Of a stretch of DNA of 64,000 nt, positions 1 to 11,329 are shown in pieces. This DNA comes from Opeltia flavorubescens (Eukaryota; Ascomycota; Lecanoromycetes; Teloschistales; Teloschistaceae), in the NCBI GenBank assembly GCA_000442125.1, contig KE546974.1, positions 1,240,001-1,304,000 of the forward strand, in the 5' to 3' direction. The notes beneath the pieces were generated by a model. It ran no database searches. It worked only from the letters and a program-made list of their open reading frames with translations, and was not told the origin of the DNA. A program made the translations under genes and the position numbers. Every line of letters starts with the position of its first letter. Position 1 is the stretch's first letter.

Positions 1-335
1 GGTTCGTTAGAATCAAAAGCATGGGACGCGATGCATGAAGCGAGATCTCGAAAGATCGACTGATATCGTACATATATTGCGATACATGAGCGCTCCCATA
101 AACATTACTATAGTTGATTAGGTTTCTCCTGAACGGCTACCGCAGAGACACCACCAAAGGTATTAGGTGCGTACACGCAAGCATAGACAAGAACCCAAAG
201 AATAACAATAGCGAACGTGGGGTATATCCTCCGTCTCCCTTCCATCCTCTCAACTTCATCTCCTGCCTTTTCTCACCTCAAGAAGAAAGAAATCCATACA
301 CCTTCCCTTCTGCACCAACTGGTTGAGCGAGTAAC
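1..335. other. Intergenic, 3' side of the SUR7-family gene
   Basis: No gene is supported here. Open frames in this stretch run antisense to the end of the neighbouring minus-strand gene or lack any recognisable protein. It probably holds that gene's 3' untranslated region. Confidence 0.5.
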
Positions 336-1266
336 TCAATCCGAATCTTCCTTCTCCATCCTTCTCTGCCTCTCCGGATCGATGAAGCTCCCTCTACTCC
401 TCGCGCTCTTCGTACTCTTCTTTCTGCCAAAGAATTTCCTGCCACCAGTCCGTTTCGTGTACGTCTTGTCTTTCTTTCCCGTAACACCCCCGATGCATTC
501 GAAGAGAGTAGCGAGGAACAATGCGGCAACGGCTGCCCACATGAAGCCGAAATTGTATTTGCCGAGCTTAGCCGTGCGATTCTCTTTACGGAAAGCGTCG
601 CGACCTTGAACAAATGCGGCGCTGTATTATTCTCCACGTTAGCGGGCAAATGGTTCGGGAAAGGGGCAGGAGGGCAAGAAGACTCACGTCATGAGAGCAG
701 CGGCTAGGGTCTGGAAGAATAGTGCGACGGAGCACATCGCGCTTGAGAGGAAGCTGCCAATGCGACTGCAGAGGGCGATGAGGCCGAGGAAGAGGGAGCA
801 GACGGCGAAGAAGAGACCGATGAGGATAAAGGCGAATTCGAAGCGGGTCTCGAGGTAGTATTTGTTCCCACTACGGAAAACACGTGGTCAATGACATTCT
901 TCAATTGCAAAGTGCGTAGAGTGAATATCGTACCCGAAGCTCATCGTAGTTCCGAAATTCCTGTTAGGGTCGAAAGGATACGCGGCATGGACTTTCGGAC
1001 ACGCATTGTGCCCATTAACAACGCTGCATGCGTTCCAAAGGGTCCATCTTGAAGTCGAGGCGGCATTTCCGAGGCCAGAGGTATCCGCTTCGAGAAAGTA
1101 AAACTTATTTGTTGGGTTCTTGTCGACTGCGCCGCCGAGGAGGGTGAGAAGGATTAGAAGGCATGCTCCGGCGATTAGGATTAGGGATACGAAAGCTAAG
1201 GGGGCTCCTATTCCTGCATTAGAATGAGCCGGAATCGGTATGAAGGGAGTTCTCACTTGGTGTCAT
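336..1266 (-). CDS. SUR7/PalI-family plasma membrane protein
   Basis: Four exons are modelled: 1257-1266, 934-1213, 688-870 and 336-621, with introns of 43, 63 and 66 bp; together they encode 252 residues. The first exon is only 10 nt and encodes the start Met-Thr-Pro. Four hydrophobic segments are visible: residues about 6-28, then two close together after the second intron, and one near residue 185. The loop after the first segment has the family pattern W-x-LW-x2-C-x8-C. The C-terminal tail is cytosolic and rich in Lys/Arg/Ser. SUR7 proteins are four-pass, claudin-like proteins of plasma-membrane eisosome/MCC domains that affect endocytosis, wall synthesis and stress resistance. That role is known for the family and inferred here. 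The gene is divergent from the Rogdi gene, with a 583-bp shared upstream region. The family call is firm; the exact subfamily is not. Confidence 0.85.
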
Positions 1267-1849
1267 TGCGTTGGTGGAAGGTTGGAGCTATGAAAAGCTA
1301 AACAGATTCAGTCATTGATCAGGACGTGTAAATGTAGGGTATACAGACCAGCGACCGACGCGAGAGCCTACGAAGTCAAAATAATAGACGAACGATGGTG
1401 ACGAAGGAAGTGGAGAGGAAGAAGTTGGGCACGACCAGGATTTGTTTGGTCGCATCGCATGACGAAAGAGAGTTTTCCGCCAAGATCCAATTGGGAGTAG
1501 CGTCATCATCGTCGTGGAGATTCATCCTTGGCAAAAGCAAATCGATCACTTATTTCCCCATTGGTATGGTTGAGAAGCAATCTGGATAGCAAACATTCAA
1601 TGTTTGAGCTATCTGGACTGAGGAGTAAGCAGTGGTATCAGAGCCGCATTTAAAGATAATTGAAGGATCGACTTCTCCATCAATGGTCTGAAGCCACCAA
1701 TCACTATCGTTCGCTCACTCAGCGAGGTTGCATGAACGGCCGCTTGATCAGCACTCTATTGACCTTCCGAATGTGGTATATCGCCAGCTATCCATTGTTT
1801 CATCTTCTGAAACCTTGTCTCGATACCTTCGCCCATATCTAGACCACTA
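1267..1849. promoter_or_regulatory. Shared upstream region between divergent genes
   Basis: This 583-bp gap separates two genes transcribed outward, so it must hold both promoters. It contains a 35-nt imperfect hairpin at 1582-1616 and, just after it, a 13-nt stretch at 1633-1645 resembling a retrotransposon primer-binding site. No TATA box or known operator was recognised. Confidence 0.5.
1582..1616. repeat. Imperfect inverted repeat (hairpin)
   Basis: The arms GATAGCAAACATT and AATGTTTGAGCTATC pair as a 13-bp stem with a 2-nt bulge and a single-base loop. It lies about 235 bp before the Rogdi start codon. It could fold in DNA or in a 5' untranslated RNA; no function is known. Confidence 0.6.
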
Positions 1850-3135
1850 ATGTCGGCCCAAATATGGCCACCCATTTCTCATGAGCAACTGATCAAGGAG
1901 GAAGAAGATTCCCTGGTACATGCACCGAAGACTTACCATTGTCACCACTGCGGCTGATTGGAGAAGGCCGCTGAACTCGAATGGCTGCTAGAGTCTCTGC
2001 AAGAAGCTTTGGCCTCCTTGAAAAGTGGTCTTGAAGAATGTTTAGCCTTGCTCAATCTCAAGGAGCCAGGCACTACGCTTGCTCTTTCTACGCTTCGTTC
2101 CGAGACGGTGAAGGGTTTTGTTACTCGAGTCGGTACCCGGGTTGTCAAGGGGGTATGATCTATCAATTTCCATAATTTCGCCTTTCTCTTGCGGTTTCCT
2201 CCCTTAGTCTATGCCATACTTGGCTTGAAAAAAGACGATATGCCTTTCATGTTCTACTCTGCTAAGAAGTCCCATCTCTCCTGCCACTTTGTTCATTAAG
2301 CCTTGTCCTTCCTCGTCCTCAATCTAATCTTCTATCCAAGGATATCTCGATTCGCCTCCCTAGTCTCCCTCCGCCTCGCTCCTTGCCCTCATACCCTCTT
2401 CGTATCTCGTCTCCGCTTCCTCTACCTCAACTCTCCACACTCCTCAATCTCCTCAACCAAGCCCTCGACATCATCGATATTTCAACATGGACCGGCGACC
2501 CGACCAACGGTCCCTTCATCTCTGGCCAACTCCGTCTTCTCGCAGATACCATCGATGAAGCCAGAGCCGTAATGAAGGGAGGGGAGGACGCAATTGGTGG
2601 GAAATGGTGGGAAGATGACTTCGCTGGTGATGAAACGGTACGTCAACTGCTTCTCTGCATTTCCTTCCAGTCAACAGCCTCACAACCCCTATCACCAACC
2701 CCGAAAGACTAACAAACCCCTCAGATATTCACACCTCCCCTTCCACCCAATCTCTCCCCCCACCTAACTCTAACACCCACATCCCTCCTCCTCACAATTC
2801 GCACACTTGTTCCATCTCCCAATCAATCAACACCCCATGGCTCCTCGACCCCAACCTCCACCAACGCGTCCTCCGTACCCACCGTGACCGGCCTCTCTCT
2901 CCGTACACGATTGACGCAGATCCTCGCCCCTTTGCCCCCTCCAACGCACGATGAGGCAGACCGCACATTCGTGTATCGGGGCCAAGAGGTGAAGGTTAGG
3001 GAGAAAGTAAGGGTCGAGAGCCAGGATCCGAGTCTGATGGCTGTAGGGGCCAAGTTGAGTGCGGTAGGGCATGCCGTGGAGGGATGGAGGTGGAAATTGG
3101 GGATTGTGATGGGGGAGGAAATGGGTGATGGATGA
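1850..3135 (+). CDS. RAV2: Rogdi/RAVE complex subunit 2 (Rav2-like)
   Basis: Four exons are modelled: 1850-1915, 1964-2152 (the acceptor could instead be three bases later), 2341-2637 and 2725-3135, giving about 320 residues. The N-terminus has the family layout, with an IWPP motif at residues 5-8 followed by a leucine-rich helix that begins ELEWLLESLQ and a KGFVTRVGTR segment. The rest alternates leucine-rich helices with a short beta-rich, proline-rich part, as in Rogdi leucine-zipper proteins. Rav2 joins Rav1 and Skp1 in the RAVE complex, which reassembles the vacuolar proton pump V1 onto Vo. That function is known for the yeast homologue. Length is normal for the family, and the frame is maintained across all three introns. 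The first intron is very short, with a branch-like CTGAT close to its acceptor. Confidence 0.88.
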
Positions 3136-3271
3136 GGGTAGTGTCAGATCCGTCTAAAGAGGCGTTGCACAAATTTGGAAGTCCTTGTCCATCATGTTGA
3201 AATAGATGTATATACATAATGCATGGTCATCAATCATACCGTCTTCAAAGTCGTTACGTCGGTTTATCCTA

Positions 3272-5122
3272 CTATGTACTCGGTCGATCTTCCCTTTCTC
3301 TTGCCCTATCCGCTGCCATCTCCCTCATCTCTCCTCCACCTTGCAAACCACCTATATCATCCAGCCCTTCGAATCCCTCAAATCCTTCCTCAACCACCCA
3401 CCTCGCTCCGCCTCTACCCTTCAAAACCTCACATGCTTCCCCCAGAACCAACAGCCCAGGCGGTCTACTCCCTTCGTTCTCGACCGCCTGAACCACATAC
3501 TCCAACGTACTCCTGATGACCCTCTGGTCGCTACAACTCGCCCTCTCAATCACCGCGCACGGAGTCTCCTTAGGCCAGGATTTACCATTGCCCTTGCCCC
3601 CTTTCTTCTCTTCTACATCTCCACCACGCACCGTCAACGCATCATTATCACCCGTCGACAAAGAACCCATCAAACTCCCCACCAACTCCCCAACCCGATG
3701 CAGCGCCATCAAAAACACCACCGTCTTCCCCTCTCTCCACTCCGGCGGCTCCGGCGCCTTCCCCTTCCTCCCCGTGCCCGTACATATCAGCACCTGATCG
3801 CTCACCCCCCTACTCGTCGCCGGCACACCCGCAAACAGCGGCGCACTCAACGCGCTCGTAATCCCCGGAAGCACAATCGGCCTATACCCCCTTTCCTCAA
3901 ACCATGTATACTCCTCGCTTCCGCGGCCGTAGATGTACGGATCACCTTGTTTGAGGCGGAGGACTGTTTCCCCGGCTTTTAGAAAGGAGAGGCCGAGAGT
4001 GAGGAGTTCTTGCTGGGCGGCTTCGGCGTTGCCGGGGAATTTTCGGGCGATGTGCACGGGGGTGCGGCGGGGAATGAGGTCTAGGATTGGGGAGGGGACG
4101 AGCTTGTCGGCGAGGATTACGGTGGCGGTTTGGATGGCGCGGTGGGTGGCGAGGGTTAGGAGGGAGGGGGAGCCGGGGCCGGAACCGGCGAGGATGATTT
4201 GCGGGGTGTGGACGGAGCGGAGGTCGAGAGTTGAGGTATCGAGGGGTGGGGCGGTTTGCGTGGTTGTGAGTGGTTGGGTGTGCGAGGGGTAAGCTCGGAG
4301 AATAGAGTCGATGTCATTGTCTGCTATGGAAGCTAGGCGCCGTAGGGGCCAGTACTCGCAGATTTGGGAGAGCCAGCGGATTCTGCGGGTTTTGAGGGCG
4401 CTCACATCGTCTTCGGAGACGAATCGGTTGAAGGTGGGTCTTTGAGCTGGAACATCGTCCTCCTCGTTTTCGACAGCAGCTGGAGAGGGGTCTTCGAAAG
4501 TTTGGGCGCGGTGATCTTCTTCCCATATGCGACGTCGAATCGTGCCGATGCGCTCGATCGCTGAGCCGAAGTTTGGAGGTAGCAGAGAGGCAATCTCGCG
4601 GCGAATGCGAGTTGCCAGCTTGCAGCCCTTGCCGGAAGTGGTGATACCGATTTGAAGGGGTCCATCGGAATGGGTAGACGGGAGACTGAAGGTACAGAGG
4701 TTTGGCGTGTCGAGGACGTTGACGGGTATTCGCTGCCTTCTACAGATAGTCGAAATGTGCGTTCGAGTGTCTACAATCTCTCGTTAGCCATGTTTCGATA
4801 TCGTTGGGCGATGTTGGGACACACCTAGAGATTCCTTTCCACCCAATGTAACGAAGACTGCGTCTACCACATTTTCGATCTCGTCCCTTCCCAGCGTCGT
4901 CAAGTCGCTGTCCTGAAATTCTCTTTTGATATATTCGACTTGTCCAGATTTGATTTTGTCTTGCAGAGCGTAATGTATCTCAGCTTCGGGAGGTGCAATG
5001 ATTATTGGTTTCGCTCCCACTTCAATGCTCCTTGAGCATCTCGCATTGGCAATGGCATTGGAGCCAATAACTAAATGATTGTGCCCGACACAGTCGTGCG
5101 CCGTCAATAACAATGCTGGCAT
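3272..5122 (-). CDS. MET1: Siroheme synthase: Met8-type dehydrogenase fused to uroporphyrinogen-III methyltransferase
   Basis: Two exons, 4825-5122 and 3272-4770, are joined by a 54-bp intron and encode 598 residues. Residues about 1-215 form a precorrin-2 dehydrogenase/ferrochelatase-like domain, with a nucleotide-binding start (IGSNAIANAR), a VFVTLGGKES loop and a VNVLDTPNLC segment. Residues about 275-560 form the SAM-dependent methyltransferase, with the signature AGSGPGSP, a LRLKQGDPYIYGRG segment and a VLPGITSALSAP segment. The enzyme should methylate uroporphyrinogen III to precorrin-2, then oxidise it and insert iron to give siroheme for sulfite and nitrite reductases. Bacterial CysG is fused in the same way, while budding yeast splits the work between Met1 and Met8. 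The dehydrogenase domain has an atypical glycine loop. The start was chosen because homologues begin just before the nucleotide-binding strand. Confidence 0.92.
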
Positions 5123-5647
5123 CAGGACCGAATTTGTATTCTAGCAAAAGATATGAAATACGAGAATTTGGTGATTGAAAACTCGACTCAATTAAAATCA
5201 AGGAACAAGATATTCAAATTTTTCTAAGAAACTCCAATGGCTAGATAGATTCAACGACGTGAGCATTGCGATGATAGCCATGGTACTATAGAAGTAGGAT
5301 TATAGAACGTCAGACGCTACAGTCAGCATTTGGCCACCGATAACGCCATTGAAAGGAAAATTTCCGGAGAAACAATCACGCCGCCCACACGCTAAGATAA
5401 CACAAGCTTCAGCCGTGGAGATCCTCAGCCGCCGGTTATTCTTAAGCGCTCAAAGCATGTCATTACAGACATAGTGACACGTTTTGAGATATGCCTTGCC
5501 ATTAATGTTTCATGAACATCATTGTATGCTGTATACACTTGACATGCATGGAAATCTACGCTTATAATATGTGATAATCTAGTAAGAGAATTGGTTTGAT
5601 TAATGCCATGTGGGGTTTTGGGAACCGATGTTGCTCTGGTTTCCATT
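5123..5647. other. Intergenic between two minus-strand genes
   Basis: AT-rich sequence upstream of the siroheme synthase, presumably its promoter, and downstream of the small secreted protein gene. No coding frame or RNA gene is recognised. Confidence 0.5.
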
Positions 5648-6205
5648 TTACCATTTGCTCAAATCAATAACGCTTACATTTCTTATTGCCCTCTCTTGTC
5701 TCATGGTTCTCGAGGTCACAATATCTTTCCACGGTATTTCCAACTTTGGAGTAACACCCTGCGTGAATGCTGCCCATGCTGCCTGACCCCCCGGATACCC
5801 TCTCCCATTTCGCTTCTTCGTCAACCAACAGATTCCAAGGACGTCAGATAGGGCCTGCCGGAGATCTGACAGGCCAAAGATGCTCGGCACATCCTCCTTT
5901 TCGTCGTCAACGTCGACGAGGGTAGCGCATCCCAACCCACTATGATGGATAATGGTAGGCAGCTTCACGCATTCGTTGCAAGGCCCGATGTTGCGGCCAT
6001 ACCACCTGTACTCTCCCCGAGGTTGACTGTGGGCTTTCATGGAAAGATATTCAAGGAAATCGTTGCAAGCAATGACGGGAGGGTCTTTTGGAGGTTTGGT
6101 ACGAGCATCACACTCAGGTAATCGAGCAAGGCCGAGAGTGAAGAGCGTTGACAGCAAGCAAAACAGGAGAATGGCTGATAGTGGAACAAATTGGGAGTGC
6201 ATCAT
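5648..6205 (-). CDS. Small secreted protein, function unknown
   Basis: A single open frame of 185 residues starts with a hydrophobic segment (about residues 8-27: leucine, phenylalanine, threonine, ending GLA) typical of a signal peptide. The mature part has six cysteines: about residues 33, 48, 76, 79, 93 and 125. The CNEC pair sits in the middle and ICW follows later. There is an acidic DVDDEKED stretch near residue 99 and a glycine-rich GRGYPGGQAAW segment. No enzyme motif is recognised. Small size, secretion signal and even cysteine number fit a secreted fungal protein that may act outside the cell, but an effector role is only inference. An alternative start Met is the second codon. Confidence 0.65.
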   Translation of the reverse strand: MMHSQFVPLSAILLFCLLSTLFTLGLARLPECDARTKPPKDPPVIACNDFLEYLSMKAHSQPRGEYRWYGRNIGPCNECVKLPTIIHHSGLGCATLVDVDDEKEDVPSIFGLSDLRQALSDVLGICWLTKKRNGRGYPGGQAAWAAFTQGVTPKLEIPWKDIVTSRTMRQERAIRNVSVIDLSKW

Positions 6206-6834
6206 GCATCATCCGAATCAACGAGGGCCTCCAAGGCTCGGGGCTCAACTGCACTTTACGGTGGTCGATATTTTATCCATTTCATCGTATGGCACTGCCA
6301 TTCGGACTAATGTTCTGCGGGTCCTATTTATGGAGATTCGAATGGAAAGGTGCGCGTGGGTGACAGGCGCTGCGCATAGAAGTCTCACCAACGAACCCGT
6401 GATCCCATTTTTAAAAGAAGCTTTACTAAGACCCTGAGACCCATTCAAGGCGTTTATAATACGATGAACAAGCTTGAAGTCATGTCATCAGGAGCCATAT
6501 TCCCGGCCAAAGATCATTTTGGCGTAGACAATCGGAACACCTTTGGTGCTGAAATAGCTTCTAAACCAAATTTCAATAGAGCTAGCTCTTGTCAAGCGAG
6601 AGATAAATAGTCTTTAAGGCTTTTTGTAGGGTTTTCGATGCTTTGTATTCAGCACCTCGGAGGTGCAGACAGGAAACTTGATACAAGTACGTGGGGGGGT
6701 GGAGCTCAAATGATAGGGGGTGCGGGGAGTGAAGCTCTGGATCATATGCGGCTTGTACTTCCGTCCCAGATTATATCCCTTTCATCTACTTCGCCAGTTC
6801 AATCACACAGTACTCCTCCTTACGCTTCTCAACA
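6206..6834. other. Intergenic between divergent genes
   Basis: This gap precedes both the minus-strand secreted protein gene and the plus-strand hydrolase gene. Open frames here show no family resemblance. No RNA gene or repeat is recognised. Confidence 0.45.
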
Positions 6835-7810
6835 ATGTCCCCTCCAAAGCCATCCTCGACTACCAAAATCCCTCTCAAAATCCTAATGCTCCACGGTCCG
6901 CAAACCCTCCTACCCTCCCCAACCTCCGTATCCCTGCACCTTTCACCCTGAAAACCCACCCACCAACACCCAACGACAAACAGGCTACACGCAATCCGGT
7001 CCTCTCTTCCGCTCCAAAACCCGAGCCCTCCACAAAGCCCTCACGAAATCCCTCCCTAAACACGACATCCACCTCTCTTACCCCACTGGCCCCATCCGTC
7101 TCGACCCCGCCGACATCCCCGGCTACAACGTCACCCCCTCAGAAACGAACAATGACGAAGCAGAGGAGGATCCAGAACCCGCATTCGGCTGGTGGCGACG
7201 AAAAGACATGCCCCACCCCATGAAAGAAGGAGAAACAGAAACCATCTACACAGGCCTACACGACGGCCTCACCGTCATCGGCGAAACCCTAAAAACCGAA
7301 GGCCCCTTCGACGGCATCATAGGCTTCAGTCAAGGCGCGTGCGCCGCAGCTATGGTAGCAAGTCTCCTTGAACCCGGACGCCTGGGGGTTTTCGTGAAGG
7401 CGGCCCAGGAAGGAAAAGCGCTGATGGAGAGATTCCCCACTATATATCATGATGTGCAGAAAGTACCATTGAAGTTCGCAATAATTTACAGTGGGTTTCC
7501 GGCGCCGAATGAGCTTCGTTATGGGAATTTTTACGAGCCGAGGTTGAAGACGCCGACTTGTCATTTTTTGGGGTCGATGGATGGGGTTGTGGATGAGGGG
7601 AGGAGTAGGGCTTTGGTGGAGAGGTGTGAGGGTGCGAGGGTGGTGGTGCATCCTGGGGGGCATTTCTTGCCGAGTCAGAGGCCGTGGTTGGATGCTGCGG
7701 TGGGGTTTGTGAGGGAGTGTATGGAGGGGGTTGGCGAGGGAGGTGGAGGCAAGGGGAAGGGAAAGGGGGAGGCAGAAGATGGGGTTGAGGATATGGACGT
7801 GCCGTTCTAG
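6835..7810 (+). CDS. FSH1-family serine hydrolase
   Basis: Two exons, 6835-6895 and 6984-7810, flank an 88-bp intron with an unusual donor (GTCCGC); the product is 295 residues. The splice joins LMLHG to YTQSGPLFRSKTRAL, which is the conserved start of this alpha/beta hydrolase family. The nucleophile elbow GFSQG gives the catalytic serine (about residue 128), an aspartate lies in the LGSMDGVVDE segment, and a histidine lies in HPGGHFLP near the C-terminus. Together they make the Ser-Asp-His triad. FSH1 proteins are cytosolic or organellar esterase-like enzymes whose natural substrates are mostly unknown; some relatives act in polyketide pathways as thioesterases, but no pathway genes are nearby. 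The C-terminal tail is Gly/Lys rich and low in complexity. It is convergent with RPN5, with 168 bp between the stop codons. Confidence 0.88.
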
Positions 7811-7978
7811 GATATCGACCGTATGGAAACGGATAAGACGGACTGTGAAGATATTGTTATTCGGATGGTTCCTTACCCAACGGTGGTTGTACTTCATTGA
7901 TCTCAAGTCCTCCGGGTAGTTTACAACGCTTGATCTAATCTATAATACAACCTATCCTTCAAGGATATCCTCCTCCAA

Positions 7979-9613
7979 TCAGTTCGCCTTGACCTCTTTA
8001 CTCGGTTGAATCCTCGCCATCATCTCTTCTTTCGTAATCAGATGATCGATCCTTTCCAAGAGCCCCAATAATCCCTTCACGCTCCCACTCCACTCATTCA
8101 AGACCTCATCCGGCGCTCTTGTCTTCGCGAAACTAACAACCCTATTTGGCCGATCGATCTTCGCATAGACAGTCTTTGCAGTCACAAGCTCCGAGATGTA
8201 CTTCTCCGTCTCCTCTTCGTCCAGATCAAGGAGCTGCGTGAGGCGAGGGAATCTGATGCGGGTGTAGTACTTGGCAATGACTCGAACATTGTGCTCAATG
8301 ACGCGTTTCCTTAGGTCTTGCCATCTGGTATTCGCTTTCGGATCGGACTCGTCGGATGTTGCAGAGAAGACATCGGTGGAGCAGAGATGAGGACCATAGG
8401 TTTCGGCGATGACAGGCCAACGCATGATTTCAGGGATTGTAAACTGTTTGAGGAGTCGCTGTTCTTCGGGGACAAGAGCATTACGGGAGTCGGCGTTGAT
8501 GCGGTGTAGGAGGTCGGATTGTTCGTTGTCGTAAGGGGCAAGGATGATGTAGTAGATGACTCTTTGGAGGACGGCGTGTAGTTGCTCTGGGGTCTCTTCG
8601 ACGGATTCAGTATCTAGGACTTGTCGATAGTGCTTGCAGATATCAAGGTATTTGTCGTCATGCTTTGCAAGCGTGATCTGCTGCTCGTAGTATCGTAGCT
8701 TGAGATCGGTAACATCATCTGGTTTCTCTACGGGTGGGTCTTCCGGCCTTCGCTTCTTTTCCTGCTCTTCTCGTTCTTTATTCTCTTTTTCGATCTCTTC
8801 TGGTGTCTTTTTGGGCTTCCGTGAAAAGTATCGGGTGCTGATCTTTCTACTGAGTATCCCGGCTTGCGTCCAGTCGCCCTTTTCAATGCATAGTGACACT
8901 TGTTCCAGGATGAATTCTGTCTTTTCTCTCCTCTCCATCGAACCAAAAGTTTCCACTTGTAATTCACAAAGTATATCTGCTGCTGCGTTCAGATCACCTT
9001 GCTCCTTCTTCATATTCGACAATATCCTTGTGACCCGGGCACGCTCAACTTCAACGAATATCTAGAAGCCGCCTGTCAGTCGAGCGTAAAGCCATGCAGG
9101 TGTCACTACTGCGTACTTTGCCTTCTGTCACGGTCCGCAATGTTTCTATGACTGACAGCTTCTTTTCTTGCGTGGGCGCCTCGTCGATGAAGCCCATTAC
9201 CACCTGGACCATTTTGGTCGTCGCTTGCTTGAGCTGCCCATGCTTTTTAGACAACAGCAGGACCTGCTCATTCAAAAGCGGCCAGTCCCCTGAATCTTTA
9301 CATATTGTGACAATGGCGACTAGACATCTTGATGTTGAGGCAAGATCGGAGGCCTAGATCATTGCCAGGGATTAGCGCATATTCTGGAGAGCTTCAGGTT
9401 CAAAGAGATCTTGTACCTGTCTGGTGCTCTTTTCCAACCCAGCAAGCTTTTCGAGAGCCGACTGAACATTGTCCTGATAGATGCTAAGTAAGCCGTTACT
9501 GTGAATGATAATGTATGGCTAGCTACCTTAGCCAACTCTTCAGCTTCTGGTATTATCCTATCTGCCTCCTTTGAGAAGTCCTTGTCAGGCTTGAAAAGCT
9601 GACCATCTGCCAT
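7979..9613 (-). CDS. RPN5: 26S proteasome regulatory subunit Rpn5 (PSMD12)
   Basis: Four exons are modelled: 9527-9613, 9417-9473, 9117-9353 and 7979-9061, with introns of 53, 63 and 55 bp; the product is 487 residues, close to the usual length. The N-terminal two-thirds is helical-repeat sequence, with segments such as ETFGSMERREKTEFILEQ and KGDWTQAGILSRKISTRYF. The last about 150 residues form the PCI domain, including HNVRVIAKYYTRIRFPRL and a winged-helix ending with a long C-terminal helix. Rpn5 is a lid subunit that contacts the deubiquitinase Rpn11 and helps attach the lid to the base; it is also shared with the COP9 signalosome in some fungi. A charged insertion rich in Glu/Lys occurs around residues 205-235. 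The start codon gives the conserved-looking MADGQLFKPDKDFSKEAD N-terminus. Confidence 0.93.
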
Positions 9614-10080
9614 GATGAAATGTAGGGAGAGGGATGCGGTGGCTGGAGACGAAAGGAATCGGTTGCAATTCGATATTGACAGTATGACGGTTTCTTTCAA
9701 GAAAGGCGTCTCATCGCGCTCTAAAGCTCCTGCTTAGTAAGCAGATTCTCACAATCATTTTACACCGAGACTTTCGCCAACTCTTCTTTCAATTCAAGAC
9801 TTAGATCATCAAAGAATCAAAAGCTCTCGCTTTGAATCTTCGCGCAAATGAGGGTCATTATAGTCTGGCCCGAAACGCCAGGTTTACATCGAGCTGATAT
9901 CCAACATGTTTGACTACCAGCCTTGCGCGAGAGAGTGACTTGCACCGCCTCCAACATTGCACAGGTATTCCTTATTCTAAAAATGAAATTTACGTAGATG
10001 CTCGACCTTTTCCTTTCAATTTCACCTGCTACAGTATTTCGACTTTCTCTTGTTCATTTTCTGCTGCATATTGTGCGAAC
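9614..10080. promoter_or_regulatory. Divergent upstream region of RPN5 and a membrane glycoprotein gene
   Basis: A 467-bp gap between outward-reading genes that should hold both promoters. No proteasome-associated control element (GGTGGCAAA type) was recognised by eye. Confidence 0.4.
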
Positions 10081-11038
10081 ATGAATATTTTCCTAACATG
10101 TCTTCTGTGGTCCTCCCATGTAGCCGCAACTCTGACCATATCACCTCCCTCATGTAACCCCAATCGAACTCTGGACGAAACCACGGACCCGGATCATGGC
10201 CGAATCATTGGTTCGTCGCACGCAATTCTCAAACTTGATTGTCCAGGATGCCCAGTCTACAATGAGACTTGGGATGAAAACGCTACCGCGCTTGTATGTC
10301 GACAGTTCAGCTTGTCAACTACGGCTGGAAGCTCCATTGTTGACATTTGTTTACCATTAGATTTATGACTTTCGTATCATCAATGCAACATCTACTCCAT
10401 CCATAGAGCTCAATTCCGGGCCGTTTTACCCTCCAGGTAACCAGCTTGGCTTCACTCCTTTTACCAGACATGTCGCTCTTCCAGTCCCTTACACATTGTC
10501 AATCGACGAGTATCTCGATTCTCCGTCTCAATACCAGCCCACGGAAATGGCAGCTATCATCGAAAATGATTCTGTCCCAAACAAGCATGGCTGGAACATC
10601 ACCAAAATCCGATGTATCAGCTTCGGCTACGGGGAATTCGAGAACCAGGGCATGAATGTGTCGATCGCACAGTTGTATCTACTAACGCCAAGGGACTCGC
10701 TAATGGAGATTGTGTGGTGGGAGATTGAGAACATGGCAGTTGCGTATTCACGAAATGAGACAGTGCCTTTGATGCCCAAGAGGCTGGAAGATAAGCTATT
10801 ACATGGGTTAAATCAGAGCAGGAGTAAGCACAGTGGCTTGAGTCTCCCAATCACTTTGCTACTCATTGGTCTTGTGGTCTGCGGGGTCACGGGTACGGCA
10901 GCATGGGTCAGTACGAAGTACCAAGATGGATCAGGCAGGGGAATTTACCGGGCCATTGCGCTCGATGAACCATTGTGGGAAGAAGAAGAAGTGGAAGATA
11001 GAGAATTGAGACCAGTCCGGCGCAGTATGACCGCATGA
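10081..11038 (+). CDS. Type I single-pass membrane glycoprotein, function unknown
   Basis: Two exons, 10081-10293 and 10361-11038, flank a 67-bp intron and give 296 residues. A signal peptide (residues about 1-16) is followed by a Cys-containing start (SPPSCNPN, then LDCPGCP). Several N-glycosylation sites are visible, among them NRT, NET, NAT, NIT, NVS and NET. A single transmembrane helix near residues 238-262 (LPITLLLIGLVVCGVTGTAA) is followed by a short acidic cytosolic tail with an EEEEVED run. The ectodomain has no enzyme signature that I recognise. Similar signal-peptide, glycosylated ectodomain, one-helix proteins are widespread in filamentous ascomycetes without known role. Upstream in-frame Met codons exist, but this start places the signal peptide first. 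Confidence 0.72.
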
Positions 11039-11329
11039 TAGAAAGATAGAAGTGGTTTTTGGCATGTATGAATATTTCAAATCTTGGAATGGTGATATTA
11101 CTTCTATAAAACTTCGGTTCCATGATTAATCTTGGTCATTCTGCAACGTCTTGAAATCCCTGTTGTGATCCAGCGTGCCTCTACAATGATGACCAGTTAC
11201 AGTGTCTGTCTGACCACCGCGTTAATGCACAAGAGTGGTAGCTTGAAAACATCTTTAGATGATTTGCACTACCGTCTTGCTGACTATAATTGTAGAGCAT
11301 AAGTCGATCCATAAAATCCACAACAGACC

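Noticed and set aside
1633-1645. Primer-binding site of an LTR retrotransposon
   Set aside because: The 13-mer fits the plant initiator tRNA, but no LTR ends, coding remnants or repeat partner are seen around it. Kept only as part of a low-interest note.
3206-3982. 258-codon plus-strand frame
   Set aside because: It is antisense to the methyltransferase part of the siroheme synthase and rich in Pro/Arg/His; a shadow frame.
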